This document shows positions 11,100 through 24,498 of a stretch of 64,000 bases of DNA, piece by piece. The stretch lies in assembly GCF_000327385.1 (NCBI RefSeq), contig NW_008711014.1, forward strand, positions 556,458 to 620,457. The letters run 5' to 3'. The notes beneath the pieces are model-generated. The model did no database searches, had not been told where the DNA came from, and worked only from the letters and a program-made list of their open reading frames with translations. The stretch is from Lottia gigantea (taxonomy: Eukaryota > Mollusca > Gastropoda > Lottiidae). The number at the start of each line of letters is the position of its first letter. The first letter of the stretch is position 1. The translations under genes and the position numbers were made by a program.

Positions 11100-13470
11100 C
11101 TATCCATGCCGTAATGTTTTTGGAACACGGTTTACTCTGTCTCTTAATTGCGATTCTACTTGTAGCAAGCCTACATCGTGATATCGAGCAAACCTCCTCA
11201 AACACAGTTCCGTAGTCCATCTATTTCTACAGTAGGTGTAGTGGTGGACTGAAACTATGGAATGTGAAACTTTACGTCTGAAAAAAAAATGCCATGTCAA
11301 TTTATTTCTGACCAAATCGATATGTAAGCTTAAACTTCAAAACCAGAATGCTGTGAATACATTCTAAATTTTCCGAACCAGGGGTATATGCCGACTGGTT
11401 TGCGACTTTTCCACCGATCTGCAAGATGAAACGTGTAAGTTGCAACACACAAATTCCATTAGATGTCATCGTCCCTCTGACGACTTAGTCCATGACCTTT
11501 ATTTACAGAATATTACTCAATAGTATCAGGAGCGTATCCAGAAAATGCTTGGCCAAAAGGGGAAGTGTCTATTCGAGGCGAGGCAGGAAGAGGACGAATC
11601 CTCTAAGACTGGGACTCTTGGGGCTGTCAAGGGCCTACAGAAGCCAACGGATGAATGTTACACATTTAGAGGGCTTAATTTCACTTTAAAATACTAAGTT
11701 TCACAGGCCTGAGTGGGAAAGGGCATGACTCAATGGTCACTGGCTGTACCTGATGAGACCAGGTATTCAAAATTAACCATATTCTGTTACCATAGTAACA
11801 ATCTTACCGCGTATATCCCTTAATAAGATCTGCTGTATGCATACCAACATTATGGTATCTGGGTTGTACATGTATTAGTTTAACTCGGTCGTGTAATCCA
11901 TGCGTACGATTCAGATACCGCAAGATTATCAGGTCCGATTTATGCATTTCTGTCCAATTCATCACAAAATTTTGTATCGTTAAAGAGAAATAGGCAGAAT
12001 TTGGGTAATCCTTGTACAATTTCTGAAAAATAGTATAAATATTGTTAGATTATTATTATAAGAGCAAATCTGAAAACTATATACCAAATATATCAAGGGA
12101 GGTAACTAAAGAACAATATTTAGTAAATGAACTTACGATTCTGATACATGCTTATGCAAGTGTCCGTGACAAGGGAGGTAACTATAGGGCAATGTTAAAT
12201 GACGTGGACTTAAACTTCCAACCATTCTACTCCAAACTATCGGCTTTCACACTGGTTCAAATTCAAGACCAAATCGAACTTGAAAATTTGCAATGCTGGT
12301 ACATGGTACATGAAAAGAGGGAGGATTAAAGTCAGACGAAAATTGAAGGAATATTTAAAACCGGCATATAAAAGTGGAAAGCTAAACGCAAGGCTGTTGA
12401 TATGACTCGGTTAAGGTTAATACCAATCACATCGTAGGGCAGAATAAAAGTTTATATTAACTTACATCTAACACTGGTAGAAGATGTAACGGACTGCTCT
12501 CGGGAATAATAAATTCATCAAAGTCAATAATAGCTGTAAAGGTATATTTAGATGACCTAGACAGACAGTCATAAACAGGTAATATCTCATCACTAAACAT
12601 CTGACCATCAGTCTTCTGGAATCGATTTGGATCTGGAATGGAAAAGAAGTGAAATGTAGATAAGTTTTCGATTGTCAGGACTTTGTACAGTAGTGTCGAA
12701 GGGGGACGTTTCAAAACATAAATAGTACAAATTATATTCGTCGATGAAATTACCACATGTATCTTTTGAATCGTGTTCTGTTGTCAATGAATATCTCCGC
12801 TCTGGACCATGCCACAATATATAGTTTAAAGGGAAGTAACTCAGTATTAATTGACGGACAATTTTGTGACAATGACTTCAATTTCCTACTTACTTTTATC
12901 ATACGCAGTTAATGTATACGGTAGAATTGTGACTAGACCTCTATTACTGTAATACTGTAGTGCCCTCAATGTTCTAGGGTCTACCATATTGGTGTGGTTT
13001 AAGGGGTACACGAAGACTCTTTGAACACCTTGCAGTAGAAGCATCTCCATCCATTCTACTATCAATTCTGGATTCACATAACCATAAACCGCATGTACGC
13101 AAACTGAAAGGACCCCTGTTGGCTGTTCAGCTCTAGTGACTACCACTGATGCCCCTTCTGTTCGCGAACAGTTACGGGATACTGACACTACACTTGGTAT
13201 TTCTGACGCTAGTGATTTACAGCTGTACACAGTGCTTTTGTAGTCCCCCATTCCAAAATGAAATTTCCACATCGCGTCCACAATTATAATTTCCCCACTT
13301 TCAAACTGAAAACAACACTGGACACTCGGATTGTATGGTTCACCATTTACAGCTGTAATACGGACGTCAAGTCCCTCTGTAGTTCGAGACGCTGGTATTG
13401 CAGAATATATATACAGCTCCAATCCAGGTACTTTCAGTGGATATAATCGAGGCTGGTTAGGATTTTGAAT
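11100..13470 (-). CDS. Glycosyltransferase family 92 (DUF23) protein, 5' end incomplete
   Basis: GT92 enzymes are Golgi type II membrane glycosyltransferases; characterised members add galactose to glycans. Four minus-strand exons fit in phase: 13470-12894, 12632-12466, 12022-11808 and 11277-11100 (TAG), giving 378 residues. Donors are strong (AAA|GTAAGT, GAT|GTAAGT, GCG|GTAAGA) and acceptors have clear pyrimidine tracts. Landmarks, numbered from the first residue of exon 13470: LYIYSAIPASR near the start, VCVHAVYGYVNPELIVEWMEM, GVQRVFVYPLN, the FQKTDGQM segment (197-204), the acidic DxD-type site IIDFDEF (227-233), YKDYPNSAYFS, and VHHYTYC near the end. The order matches the family. The reading frame stays open upstream of 13470 but has no ATG before a stop, and a good acceptor lies at 13471-13473, so the membrane anchor must be encoded further upstream. 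Sugar specificity cannot be told. Confidence 0.9.
12095..12183. repeat. Two AAGGGAGGTAACT motifs in a GT92 intron
   Basis: AAGGGAGGTAACT occurs at 12095-12107 and 12171-12183, with a near copy AAGGGAAGTAACT at 12829-12841 in the next intron. Words like this recur in molluscan non-coding DNA, which is one basis for the taxonomic guess. Here they sit about 76 bp apart in an otherwise unremarkable intron. Confidence 0.5.
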
Positions 13471-13935
13471 CTGGAATACAATTTTAATTGAATCACAGAA
13501 GCAAAATGGATGTATGGTGCCAATGTGCGGTAAGGTCTGTTTACTCGGCACCACTTTTCGGAGAGTCCATATGTTTACTTGGTATATCTATTACAATTAC
13601 AAAGCCATCATTGATGATAATCAATTGTAAACAACGTTTTCAGAAATTTTCAGATCTAATTGCATGATGAAGCCATATGCTTCGTGCAACTCTTGGCGTT
13701 CATCTGTTCATAGTTTATCTTCAATATCTCTGACAGCACCCTCGAAACGATCTCAGCGTTAGGATGTCCTAGGATCTTAAATTCTAACAATGTTTCTAGG
13801 ATATCATATAAATTCTATAGGACAGGCTTTTTATAAAAGTGATACGACTGAACTATATACAGAATTTCCTATTCCTCGAAAGGAAAGAAACACAGATGTA
13901 ACCTTTGAGGGATAGATATATGGCCAAATATTTAC

Positions 13936-13980
13936 CTTTCTAGTATACGCTAATACTTTTTCTGTGGAATCTTCTGAGTT
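13936..13980 (-). CDS. Candidate 45-bp upstream exon of the GT92 gene
   Basis: On the minus strand a TTTCAG acceptor is followed by a 45-base open segment encoding NSEDSTEKVLAYTRK and then AAAG|GTAAAT. Both borders are phase 0, matching the acceptor of exon 13470-12894. Length and phase are compatible with a small stem-region exon, but no homology supports it and chance is quite possible. Confidence 0.3.
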
Positions 13981-16900
13981 CTGAAATAGTTTCCAGTAAA
14001 GCGTTAAGTAAGAGTAGCCAAGTTTAGGTATGGGGCTGTTAGTCTTCCTTGTTTTTGGCAAATACAATAAATACAAGCTAGGCAAATTATACCTCGGTGA
14101 GCAATATATGACCTGGATAACCCCGATATCTCACCATCTCAACACCTTGATATACTTAGATAACAGTCAATGGTAAAACCTTGAAATCCGATACTGTGTT
14201 CACCGAGTTGCTATCTGAACAATTGACACCCCGGGTGACTATGTCTGTCAGCTTGGTATTGTTTTCGGGTTTCTGTTGGCATTACATTCGGTATTTCATT
14301 TTGTAAACAACATGGGTGCCATACCCAATATCACAAAGCAATGCACCGGTAAAGAGCTAGAAAGAAAATATTTTTCTCACCTTCATCGGTTTGTCATTGT
14401 ACACCAGATATATAAAAACACGTATACAAAAGATAAAACAAATAATAGTTAATAATCGCCTTTTCCTTATCATCATATCATTTAGTTACACCAGAAGCAT
14501 TTTTAGATTTCGCACAGTTTTTGTAATTTGTCAACTCAGCATACCTTTTAGAGAGTCCATGAAACCACTGCATTTATTTCTCAAATTCAACATCCCATTC
14601 AGAGAATTCACATTATGTTTATTCAGTATGCTATGACCATTGTGGTTGTTATAAAATCCATAAATTGCATTAGATATGCCTTTACTAATGTCTTTAAATC
14701 TATAAATGACTCACGTAATTCAATTTGTATTGTTTACAACCACTAAGCAATTTTTAGATACTATAGCAATCTCACTCATAACACCCTATTACCTTTTAGA
14801 AGTCAGATGTGACTTTGCCAACTTGCCTAAATCAATACCAATGTGTTCTAGCTAATATTGTGGATTGTCGCGTATAATTCGATATATTGAATTTTTTGTA
14901 AAAAATGTGAACAGTGGCGGCACCAGCCTCCCGAGCGTGGGGGTACAGACTGACACCCTGAATTGGGTGGGTGACAACTGTCCAGGTTGAGATCCAGTAA
15001 GTGGCAGCTCCCTGGAAGCACAAGTCTCCCATGGAGCGTATGAGGAGGTTCTCCCTTTTTAAAAATGGAATTGAATTTTGGTGTATAGTTTTCAAAACAA
15101 AAGCGGAATGTCCCGTTAATATTATTAAGCTCTGGGTGACACAAGTATCATATAAATAAAAAGAAATAAGAAATAATGTAAATATTGCCATTAGGACAGC
15201 ATGTGTTTAGTTACGTTACAGGTCTGTATTGATTCTTGATAGAAATTTAATGATTTTATAATACGCAGAAACAATAACAGGTGTCCTATAAACAACCACC
15301 CACGAATGCTAGAGCGGTCTCAATAGCAAGATTAAAGTCAAATTCGACTGACAGTTAAGGTTTGAAGAAACATTTTACAATTAAACTACTCGAGAAGCTA
15401 GAATTCATGTCCAATAAGCAACCATCATGTCGTCTACTATTAGGCTAAAACCCAAATCGGCTGACTTCTAAGGTGTGATGCAACATTTGTCACAGACCTA
15501 CATACAAAGGACAGAACGGCAACATGCTAATAAGGCTACCCCAAATGAGTTGCTAGTATTATGCTAGTCTGATAAATTAATTGTAGAATCGATTTATTTC
15601 CCCTTACTACGGCCATATTACTGGTTATTATTTTGTGTGTGTGTGTTTGTGACGTAGAGGAGCTGCTATGATGCGCCAGGTTGAGGGGGTCGAATAGGGA
15701 CTCAAAAATATTACGGGGAAAGTGGTTCAAAGGCAATTTTTGCACATTCAAAATAATAGGAATTTTGAACTTGGGTGGAAGAGGGAGAGGGTTGTGGGGG
15801 CAGGTTTAGTTCCGTCAGATAGTCCACAAGCAAGAGCCTCACTGTATGTTGACCATCAAAATAATTTTGAACTGAACTGTGGTACCTTTCCCACATTTTA
15901 TAACATCAATCTTGAAGCTTCACTAACACCATTATTTCGAAATACTCTTGCTGTGGGGACTGGGTAAAAGGTTTGAATTCCCACTTTCCTTGTCTGTTCT
16001 ATATTAAGAAGTTTTTCGTTATTGGGAGGGTATACAACGCCTTCGAAATAATGCTTCGTAATAAGTTTAACATTAGCGTTACAATCAGATTAGCCTTTTA
16101 CACGCCTACGCAGGGCGCACATATGTTGACAGTTTCAAATAAATTAAAATTTCTTAAAAAATTCACAAAAATAAACCATTCACTCTACGGCTCGGTAATC
16201 AAATGAGGTATCTACTGGGTATTCAAATTAAAGTGCTGTCCGCATTTCTATTGAACACGAATAGTGGATTGATTAACCACAGGCTCATAGTATTACATAT
16301 TAACCCAAATTAACATTAATAATATTGAGAAATGGTAACATTATGAGCGATATTAATCAGTCGTATTCCCTGGATAGTATAATATATTAGATTTGTCTCC
16401 CCAATGATATAAGTATCAGAATGCAGAATAGCTACAGACAATGGTTTACATTGCCTTTTATATAGTTTAATGGGTTAATGAAAACTCATGTAATTTTACG
16501 GAATGATTGAAATGGGTTGAAGTGCACTGTGGGTACAATTTCCCGGACGGATACATCGGCCGATCACAATCGGTCTGGAAGAGATCTTACACATGCACCA
16601 CAGCCTCGACAATATTAGAGGGTATCAAATTCAAACCTTCCGGTTAAAACTATCAAAAGGCACCCTTGTACCAGATTCCCTATTTCCAAAACCTGTTTAT
16701 TTGTAATAAGTTAAAGATATGCAGTTGCTGAAGTTGCCAGAGATGTCAATGTCTGTAAAGTTGCACCATAGCCCTAGGATGTCTATTTTACATTAAGAAA
16801 ATTACAATTCAATTGTTAGGTAGTTATTTTGAAAATGAGAAACCATCATTGGCTTAGTGACACATGAATTGTTATGTCTCTATTTGATTCGAAAATGTAA

Positions 16901-19900
16901 TCATTTGGTGAATTGAATTTGAAATCAAATCGAAAGAAAATCAACCAATATTGCTATTTCCAATTTCCCTAATTGCAATGAACGACATGGCCATAGTACA
17001 AACGATTTGAGTGTTATTTTTTCTCTATTGGGATGTTTGCTTCAATAATTCGTCTCTTGAGAATAAAGTTTCTGCCCAATTGAAGAAAACTCGAGCGATA
17101 CACTGTAAGAATTGCTGTGAAATTTGAGGCATTTTTGGCCAAAAATCTGTACACATTTAAGTCTTCGCAAAATTCGACAAGCGTAGGATAATACTACTAC
17201 GCTGACAAAATGTACTGCCAAGCACGGTGTATGTATCAGGTAAAGGAGAGCATAACGAATACATTGTTTCGATTGTTTTTAACGATAACTTTGAATGCAT
17301 GAGGGACAATTTGGTTTTGTACGTATCTATATCTATATTATTTGCCATTTTCGACTGTTGAAAGATCTTTTAAGACCTTTTGTGCTTATTTCAACGAGTA
17401 AGCGTGTTTTGCCAGGTCACCCTTTGACAATGTATCGTCCAGCTCGCTGACCGCTAAGAACCAGTATTAAATCTGAGAGAAAGTTTACAGTGTCTAGTAT
17501 ATATTTATTGAATAAGAAAAGTAAATGAAGCTATAGTTGAAGTAGTCGATGTTTTCATGGTATTGGATAAACTTTTATTTATTTCTTCAGGAAATAAAGA
17601 GTTGATGAACGTCTCATCAAAGCCGTACGATTGCTGTAAATGAAAGGAATAAGTCATATCTAGAGAGTAGTAACGTGGATTGTAACAAGCTTAATGAAAG
17701 CGATGAATGTCTCTAAACTCGCTAACCCTCGGCTAGTGTAATATCATAGAGAATGAATTAAACGAGTGGGACATTCTGCTTGCTGGAGAAAATTAAGTTA
17801 GTATCGACGATCTTTCTTCATCTACCAATGTTAGAAGCTTGATCGTCTGTGAAATTCAAATAATACCTTTCACAATATTGTGAATGTCGGGGATCAAATT
17901 ATTAACGACTCGCTGAAATAATCGCTGCACCAAGTTGTTATGAAATCTTTTCAAGCAACACCTTTCTTATAGACGAGAAAACTGTAGATTGCAATACGAC
18001 GTAAGCTTATTTCTAATATTAGTTTTCTTGGATCGACGCTTTGAACATTAGAAATGACGAAATCTTATCCCACCACTTTTCTTTAATATCCGTTGGAAAA
18101 GATATCATAGCATGCACAAAATGCACGGCACAAAGCTGTTCAGTGATCATTTACAACCACTGCAATCTGTCATGAAGTCTTTTTCCACCAACACTTTTTT
18201 CTTTTTAAGCCTATTTTCGTAAAAAAAAATAGCTTGAAGAGTCCAATTTCCAGTGGTACGTCTAAAGATACAAGAAAACAGACATATCGTGTAACAAGAA
18301 ATTAAATCGATCTCTTAAAATAACCCAACTTTTGAACTTTAAAATAAAATCTTGTTAAGTTTTTTAATTCAAAATAGATGTCGTTGAACTTTAGTTGAAA
18401 ATATTAAGTTAAATTAAATTAATCGTCCATAAAACTGTCTCTGGTCGGAAAACAATTGGAACGCAACTTACATCAGATAATATCTACGGTTATTAAAATG
18501 TTCACGACTATGGGTTATTTTAAACATGTCGAGGAAAACAATTGGATCGCAAGATAAAAGCTACGGTTGCATTACCAAGGTTATAAAAAAACAAGGTTAT
18601 TGTGTATTGTATATTTTAGACGTACGCTCAACAAGCTTCAACCACGATATCCCCATTGGTAATTATTCCTTTAAATATGTTTTTTTTTTATTTTTTAGTG
18701 TCAAATTAAGCAAACCATTTAATTAATTGTTGTTTCTAATGAATTATCATTTATTCTTAATCGTACTATTATGCTCTTATTGCATATAAACATAAAATGT
18801 CCATGTATGTACAGTCTGGATAAACAAAAAAAGACTTTTTGACCTTTCTTGATCGGTCACTCATTGAAATTCTGCTGGTAATTCGCTTCTAATTTAGTTA
18901 ATTATGAATTAATTATGGACATATGTGACAAACTGGTATTTTTCCAAGTCGTTAGAACACCTCTACTTTCTATTTATATAAAGAATTAGCAATTTCATTT
19001 ACATAAATGAAAATAAGGGAACCCATCTTTAAAGTGTGGTATTGTGTGGACTATGAACCTTGAAATGTTTTCTTATGACCTATAGTTCATGGACGTCATT
19101 ACAGGAACTCTATCCTTGAAATGTTAAAGTGATCAATGTTCAGTCATGTATTACCCAGATAACTATAGCTGTCTACCATTGTTATTACATGTAAATACTA
19201 TTACTACTGCCTCATTACTAGATATTAGTCTACCAGGTTGTTTACACGTCGGTAATCGTACCACACTACTCAACAGTATGTTGGTGTTTGGCACACTGGC
19301 ATTTCACCTAGTTGGTTGTAGGTCAATTTTTGTAATTATGCTTGGAATATTGCTGCTCACTAGTGGATATTGGTCTACCAGGTCGTTTACATGTTGGTAA
19401 TCATACCATATTAGCTGAAGCCATAGTTGTAATATAAATACTATTATAAGTATATGGCGGTGTATGGATGATTTCAAGGCAAACTATTTTTATCTTTTTA
19501 ATGTTTTGTTTACTTTAAGGGAGGCAAAACTCTTATTACAAAACGATAATAACTTTGGTTCATGAGAATCCTCTCTACCCGCTGTTCACCAAATTCTGCA
19601 AAATTGTTAAATTCTAGTTTGGACTTTTCGGTTTAGTTATCACCATCAATATCTGATTGTAATACTTATCGAAATGTCACACCAAACAGAAGAAGTGATA
19701 AACTGTACCAGAGAAATGGGAGAATACTCAGGAAAATAACTACAGAAAGATACCCAATTCTGGAAGCTAACACAGCGCACTTCACGATTTTAATATGATC
19801 ACTAAGTTTCTAGAATCAAACCAATGAAAGTATTGAAAGAAGGGCAGATATGAATTAAAATTCCATTTGAACAGTTTTGAACTGGATTTAATTTAAAATC

Positions 19901-22019
19901 AATGCAATCAATGTAATATAATGTTAGTGTTTATGATGTAGTGTTTAATATTTTCTAGTCACCGACTGTTACATGTTTATAATTTATACAAGTTTCCGCC
20001 TAACATAATCTTTATAATGTGTTTATTAAATACCATCAGATCAACTGGAACAATGACGTCGTCATCTGAACACTGTTCAACAGACCACGCCATGCCGGAA
20101 CAGTTATATTGACTGCTTGATCCTTCTGTACTGATTGGTTTTTCTTACACTGATTGATTCATCATGGACTCAAACTCAAAAATGCATTTCTGTCCTAAAG
20201 TTCAGCTTTTCGGACAGATTAATTACATATGAGTGAGTCATATGGAAAAATTATGTCCTGAGCTCGCGTTCCGTAGTTCAGTTCAGAAAGGACGAAACAA
20301 TCGCTTTTTAATAGGATTACATCTCAGGTTTACGATGATCTTTCCTACCGGCTACTCCTCGGCCAAACCTCTTGACATTTACATTACCAGGAATATCCTT
20401 TCCCATTTTACGATTGGGTCAAATGGAATAATTAGGAAAGATGATTTATTCCAGGTAACCAGACTTTCACACGCTGACCCATGATTAGATCTCATGATCA
20501 CCATCGTTTATTTTGCATACATTAGCCGAAAACGACACTGAAAAGAAAGACCTAATTTCATTTCCTTTCTTCAGTGAATCATGCAAATCTGATAGGAATT
20601 TTTCTCAATGTGGGAGTATTCGCCGGGCCTTGAACAACCGTTTGTTTATTTTTGTATCAGTAATAAAGCTATTTGAAGGCCATACGGGTTTAATATTTGA
20701 TATGTTGAATGTTACAATGACCTCGGATATATCTTTATCAATGTCAACTCTTATCAGATCTGGGATTAACCTCTTTATTATCAGTTCCTTTTTCTACTTA
20801 ATAGTCTGAGTTTGTTGACTTTAAGGACTGACATGACCTAATTTAACGCATTTACTACCTCAAGGAAGACGAGGCACATTTCCTAGGTCGGATCGTAAGA
20901 AGTAGGGCGTGTCCAAGAGTGTGCTTATAAAGAAAAAATGCATGCCACGGATAGCTAGTCTATGTAGTCAAGGATGAGTGATACATGTAAAAGATTACAG
21001 TGTTAACTCAACGGCAGTCCATGGCTTCTGATTAAGCAATATTAAAACGAGATGCTTTATATTGAGATACTTCTGGAAGCGTCTGGGTAAAATTATTTCA
21101 TTTTCGATGATTATATATGCTGATCAACACGACTGGTTATTCATATGGTTCATGGTTCATTCCCACTGAATCTGATATCCAAGGTTATGATGATTCGGCT
21201 TTGAAGGCGGATGGAGGCCAAGAGAATAATCTCTATGGATCAAATACGTGCCATTTTAAGATGATGTATATTTAATTATTTACAGGAGGGTCTGGATAAA
21301 TTGCTGACTCGGCGATAACATTTCAGACCCATTATTCTAAGAGAATACCGCGGAGTGTACAAACATTTAAATAACGAATAACAAAACGTCTCACGAGGCT
21401 CGCAAGGATTTAGTTTGAAGAATATTATAATAAAAAGATATTTATATGAGTCTATGAGAAACAATTTGTATATTAGTATTAAATATATTCCAACTTTATT
21501 CTCTAAACTGTTTCATTTTAAGAACAAACTGACTAATATGAACTGACTTGAAACTTAATTATTTCTGAAATATTATGAAACCATCTCCCAAAAACAGCTA
21601 GCATAAAACCTCTTCTGGGCAATTCCAGATCTCTGAAGAAGACGCGATCAATAGCTTTGATCCCTAGAGATGCAAGTTTTTCTGGTGTAAGTATGGATAT
21701 GATAGGAGAGGAAATAAACAAGTCAGAATAACATCTAGGGAGTTCAGAATATCAGTTATAAAATACAAGGTCTCTTGAGAGGTATTTATATTCCACTTTT
21801 CTTACTGGAATTAACGGCCGAATCCTGAAGTTGTTATGTTATATATTCAATGTTACAATTGCCATAAATTGTTGATGAAAATTCAAATATTCAAATTAAG
21901 TAAAGCTTAATCATTTTCTTGCTGAAGGTTGCTTTTACATGTATTTTGTGTCCGATAAAAGTATACGCTCCTGATAGTTGTAAGTCGTAGGCCTGAAACA
22001 TGTTTTTGGTAGCAATGAA
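13981..22019. other. About 8 kb without a supported gene
   Basis: Holds the undetermined 5' end of the GT92 gene and non-coding sequence. Notable patches: a GC-richer segment at 14912-15060 with two overlapping minus-strand open frames, a TG microsatellite near 15631-15650, and diverged duplicate segments near 19150-19430. Remaining open frames look random. Confidence 0.45.
19150..19430. repeat. Diverged tandem duplication
   Basis: A segment near 19218 (GATATTAGTCTACCAGGTTG then TTTACACGTCGGTAATCGTA) recurs near 19363 as GATATTGGTCTACCAGGTCG then TTTACATGTTGGTAATCATA. Offset is about 145 bp. Non-coding. Confidence 0.6.
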
Positions 22020-22340
22020 ATTGTAGAGAAATGGCAATTTTAAAAGCTACTATTTTACTAAATGAAGACATTCAAAGCAATGTCATGACGCTTTGTTGTC
22101 TATACTATTTAGATGGGCACATTCAAGAGTTTCGCCAATAAAAATGGTGCATTTCTTTGATTTTCTGCGAAAATATTGTTTACTAAATACCGCGGTAATA
22201 ATTCTTTGAATTAGTACGGAAAAAATGCTTTGGTAGAGCTTTTACGACTCTTGAAGCTTTGTCTTCGATGGGTACATTTAAGAGTTTCGCCAATAAAAAT
22301 GGCACTGCGTCATTTGCTTTCATTTCTCTTAGAACATTTT
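22020..22340. repeat. Two-copy tandem duplication, about 155 bp
   Basis: GATGGGCACATTCAAGAGTT at 22112 recurs as GATGGGTACATTTAAGAGTT at 22267, each followed by TCGCCAATAAAAATGG. The flanks align more weakly. Non-coding. Confidence 0.65.
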
Positions 22341-22805
22341 CTATTTAATATTTTTTTCCAACTCGAGTAATTCATTGACTGTAAAGATCTATTAAGTCAA
22401 GAAGAATAGGACAGTTAAAGACAGATAAAGAACAAAACATTTCCCGATGAAATAATTTTATTGTTCTCGAGGCTTTTAACACTTGGCCAAGATACATTAG
22501 TGTAATGTTGTAGAGTGATTGTACTTTATATAGGAGACGGTAGGAACGGTTTAATGGTCGTTATATTCTTCTTTCTCTCGATGTACGGGAATGAAGAACG
22601 TAAAACTCCATATCAAATCTACTCACCGCAACACACCAAAAAGGAGTACTTCATGTCAATGTGCATGAAAGAAGGATGTAAAATTTCCATTTCAATTCAT
22701 ATCACACAACACTTCAAAAAGAACTCATACTCACCATTCAAGTACATAAAGGAAGAAGGTATATATACAATATATTCGGATTTGTCACAACTAATTTACA
22801 GTCAA

Positions 22806-22912
22806 TGGCTCAACTAGCTGAGCGGGGGTCTATGGACTAAAGTGCGTTGGGGCCACCCCCCTGAGGAGTGGGAGCCCGTGGACTCGGTTCAACAAGTCCC
22901 TGTGGTAGTTAA
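22806..22912 (+). repeat. GC-rich patch with tRNA-like arms, possible SINE relic
   Basis: A GC-rich island in AT-rich DNA. GGCTCAACTAGCTGAGC can fold like a D arm and resembles an A box; GGACTCGGTTCAACAAGTCC about 60 bp later can fold like a T arm with GGTTCAA. No acceptor stem or good anticodon arm was found, so it is not a functional tRNA. A tRNA-derived repeat is possible. Confidence 0.25.
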
Positions 22913-23039
22913 GCCATATAGATGGATTGAAGCATCATTTTTGAGTGTTTTGCTTTTATCATTAGCGACCGATCCGATGATAGGCTACAGTGGAAACATT
23001 AGTCGAATCGAGGCTACCTTTTTTAGATTTTTCAATTGA

Positions 23040-23400
23040 TTATCATTTCGTTACAAACTGGATCGCCCATAATAACTAACGAAAAACCCCATTTGGTTTA
23101 TTGTTTCTCGCCCACTTTAAGTAGCCTAATAATTACACAAGAAATGGCTCTGTAGATACCAGTTTAGAGTCACATTTAGAGCTTTTCTGCCATGTCAAAT
23201 GCCTAAAGGAATGAATATTGTCTTAAATAATTGCAGTCATAATGTACCTTTAATGATGGATTCTACTATCGTCACGGAGTGAATCGGAAAATCCCGTTTG
23301 TTTTATTGTTTAAATCTCCCACTTAAAGTATACAACAATATATATATATATCAGTAACCTATAAATGTGACACTTGACTGAATCAGTAGCTCTATTTTTA
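23040..23400. repeat. Diverged duplication, about 200 bp offset
   Basis: The stretch near 23082 (GAAAAACCCCATTTGGTTTA, TTGTTTCTCGCCCACTTTAA) recurs near 23288 as GAAAATCCCGTTTGTTTTAT and TCTCCCACTTAAAGTA. Strongly diverged and non-coding. Confidence 0.45.
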
Positions 23401-24480
23401 CCCAATTGTGTTAACTATGTACTCTACATTTCGTGGAAAAAAAAAATTGTTACTATTTATAACATAAGGAAAATCCCAAGAAATCATGGTTTAAAGAAAA
23501 ACTGCGTATTCATTTTCCTGAATCTTTAATTTTATTAATTGAAGGTTTCGGTAACCCTGCTTTTTGATAGAGTCTGTATAGGGGAGAGATAGGTAAGTCG
23601 CATTATGTATTTCTAAATTTTACAGTTGTTCGGGGATGGAGAGAATGCCAGCCACGCCATGGTTGTGTGATGAGCTTTGAAATGTTGGACCGTATAAATG
23701 TTAAAGATGTTCGACTCTTGGCTAAAATACAGCATGCAGTCTTTCATAATACATAATATAGTGTTAGGTGTAAGTAACGATATTTATGTTATGCTATATA
23801 AAATCACAGGATTCAGAACTTTTGTTGGGGAAGAGGTAAGGGCAGCATAACAAATTGTGGTATTGACCTGCTCCCGTTTTGCCTTTTTTTCATTTTTTTC
23901 TATTTTATTAAGGCCTTCTCTGACCCCGCCCCCTCCACTTTAAAGCTGCCACTTAAAACATTTCTAATTTTAAAGCTCACGATCTCATAGACAGTCATAA
24001 ATAGAACAAACATAATACATAGGTTATACATGTCGGCAAAAATGATGAGAATTCGAAGGAAGTGATTCAATTACCTACAATGCATACAGTGCGAGAACAG
24101 TGCATACAATGCGACGTTATGTCAATAGAGAAGTATAAGTCATAGTCATAAGTATATCATATGATACATACCATTGTGTTTGTGAATAACTGATTTACAG
24201 GAAATAGTATTTTAGTAATAATATGACATCATATATTGGTATTATCTTTTCTAATTATTCACCTGATAATGATTTGCAATTTTAAGCAGATTAAGTAGAT
24301 TCATTTTGCTTTTAAGATCGAAAACTATTAAAGAGAAGGTACGGGGGCAATCATGCTCACGTCTTAACCTTCAGAATGGCTCGAGATAACTATATGATCA
24401 CATTTAATCCACCTGTCGGGATGTTATCTTTTTGACTGCAGTGTTTAGCTTCGTACTTACTTTATCTTATTTTGTATCTT

Positions 24481-24498
24481 TGTTATTTTCAGTTATTA
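24481..24498 (+). other. Splice acceptor and 5'UTR end before the CARD gene
   Basis: TTTGTTATTTTCAG ends at 24492, followed by only TTATTA before the ATG at 24499. This implies a spliced 5'UTR. A good donor, TAG|GTAAGT at 23592, could mark the upstream non-coding exon and would give an intron of about 900 bp. Both are predictions from consensus only. Confidence 0.5.

Noticed and set aside
12042-12329. 95-codon plus-strand frame
   Set aside because: Lies mostly inside a GT92 intron, contains the AAGGGAGGTAACT repeats and matches no family.
20233-20809. Two adjacent plus-strand frames (83 and 98 codons)
   Set aside because: Different frames, no homology and no convincing splice link.
24472-24498. 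Earlier ATG of the CARD reading frame
   Set aside because: It lies upstream of a strong splice acceptor ending at 24492, so it is probably intronic.
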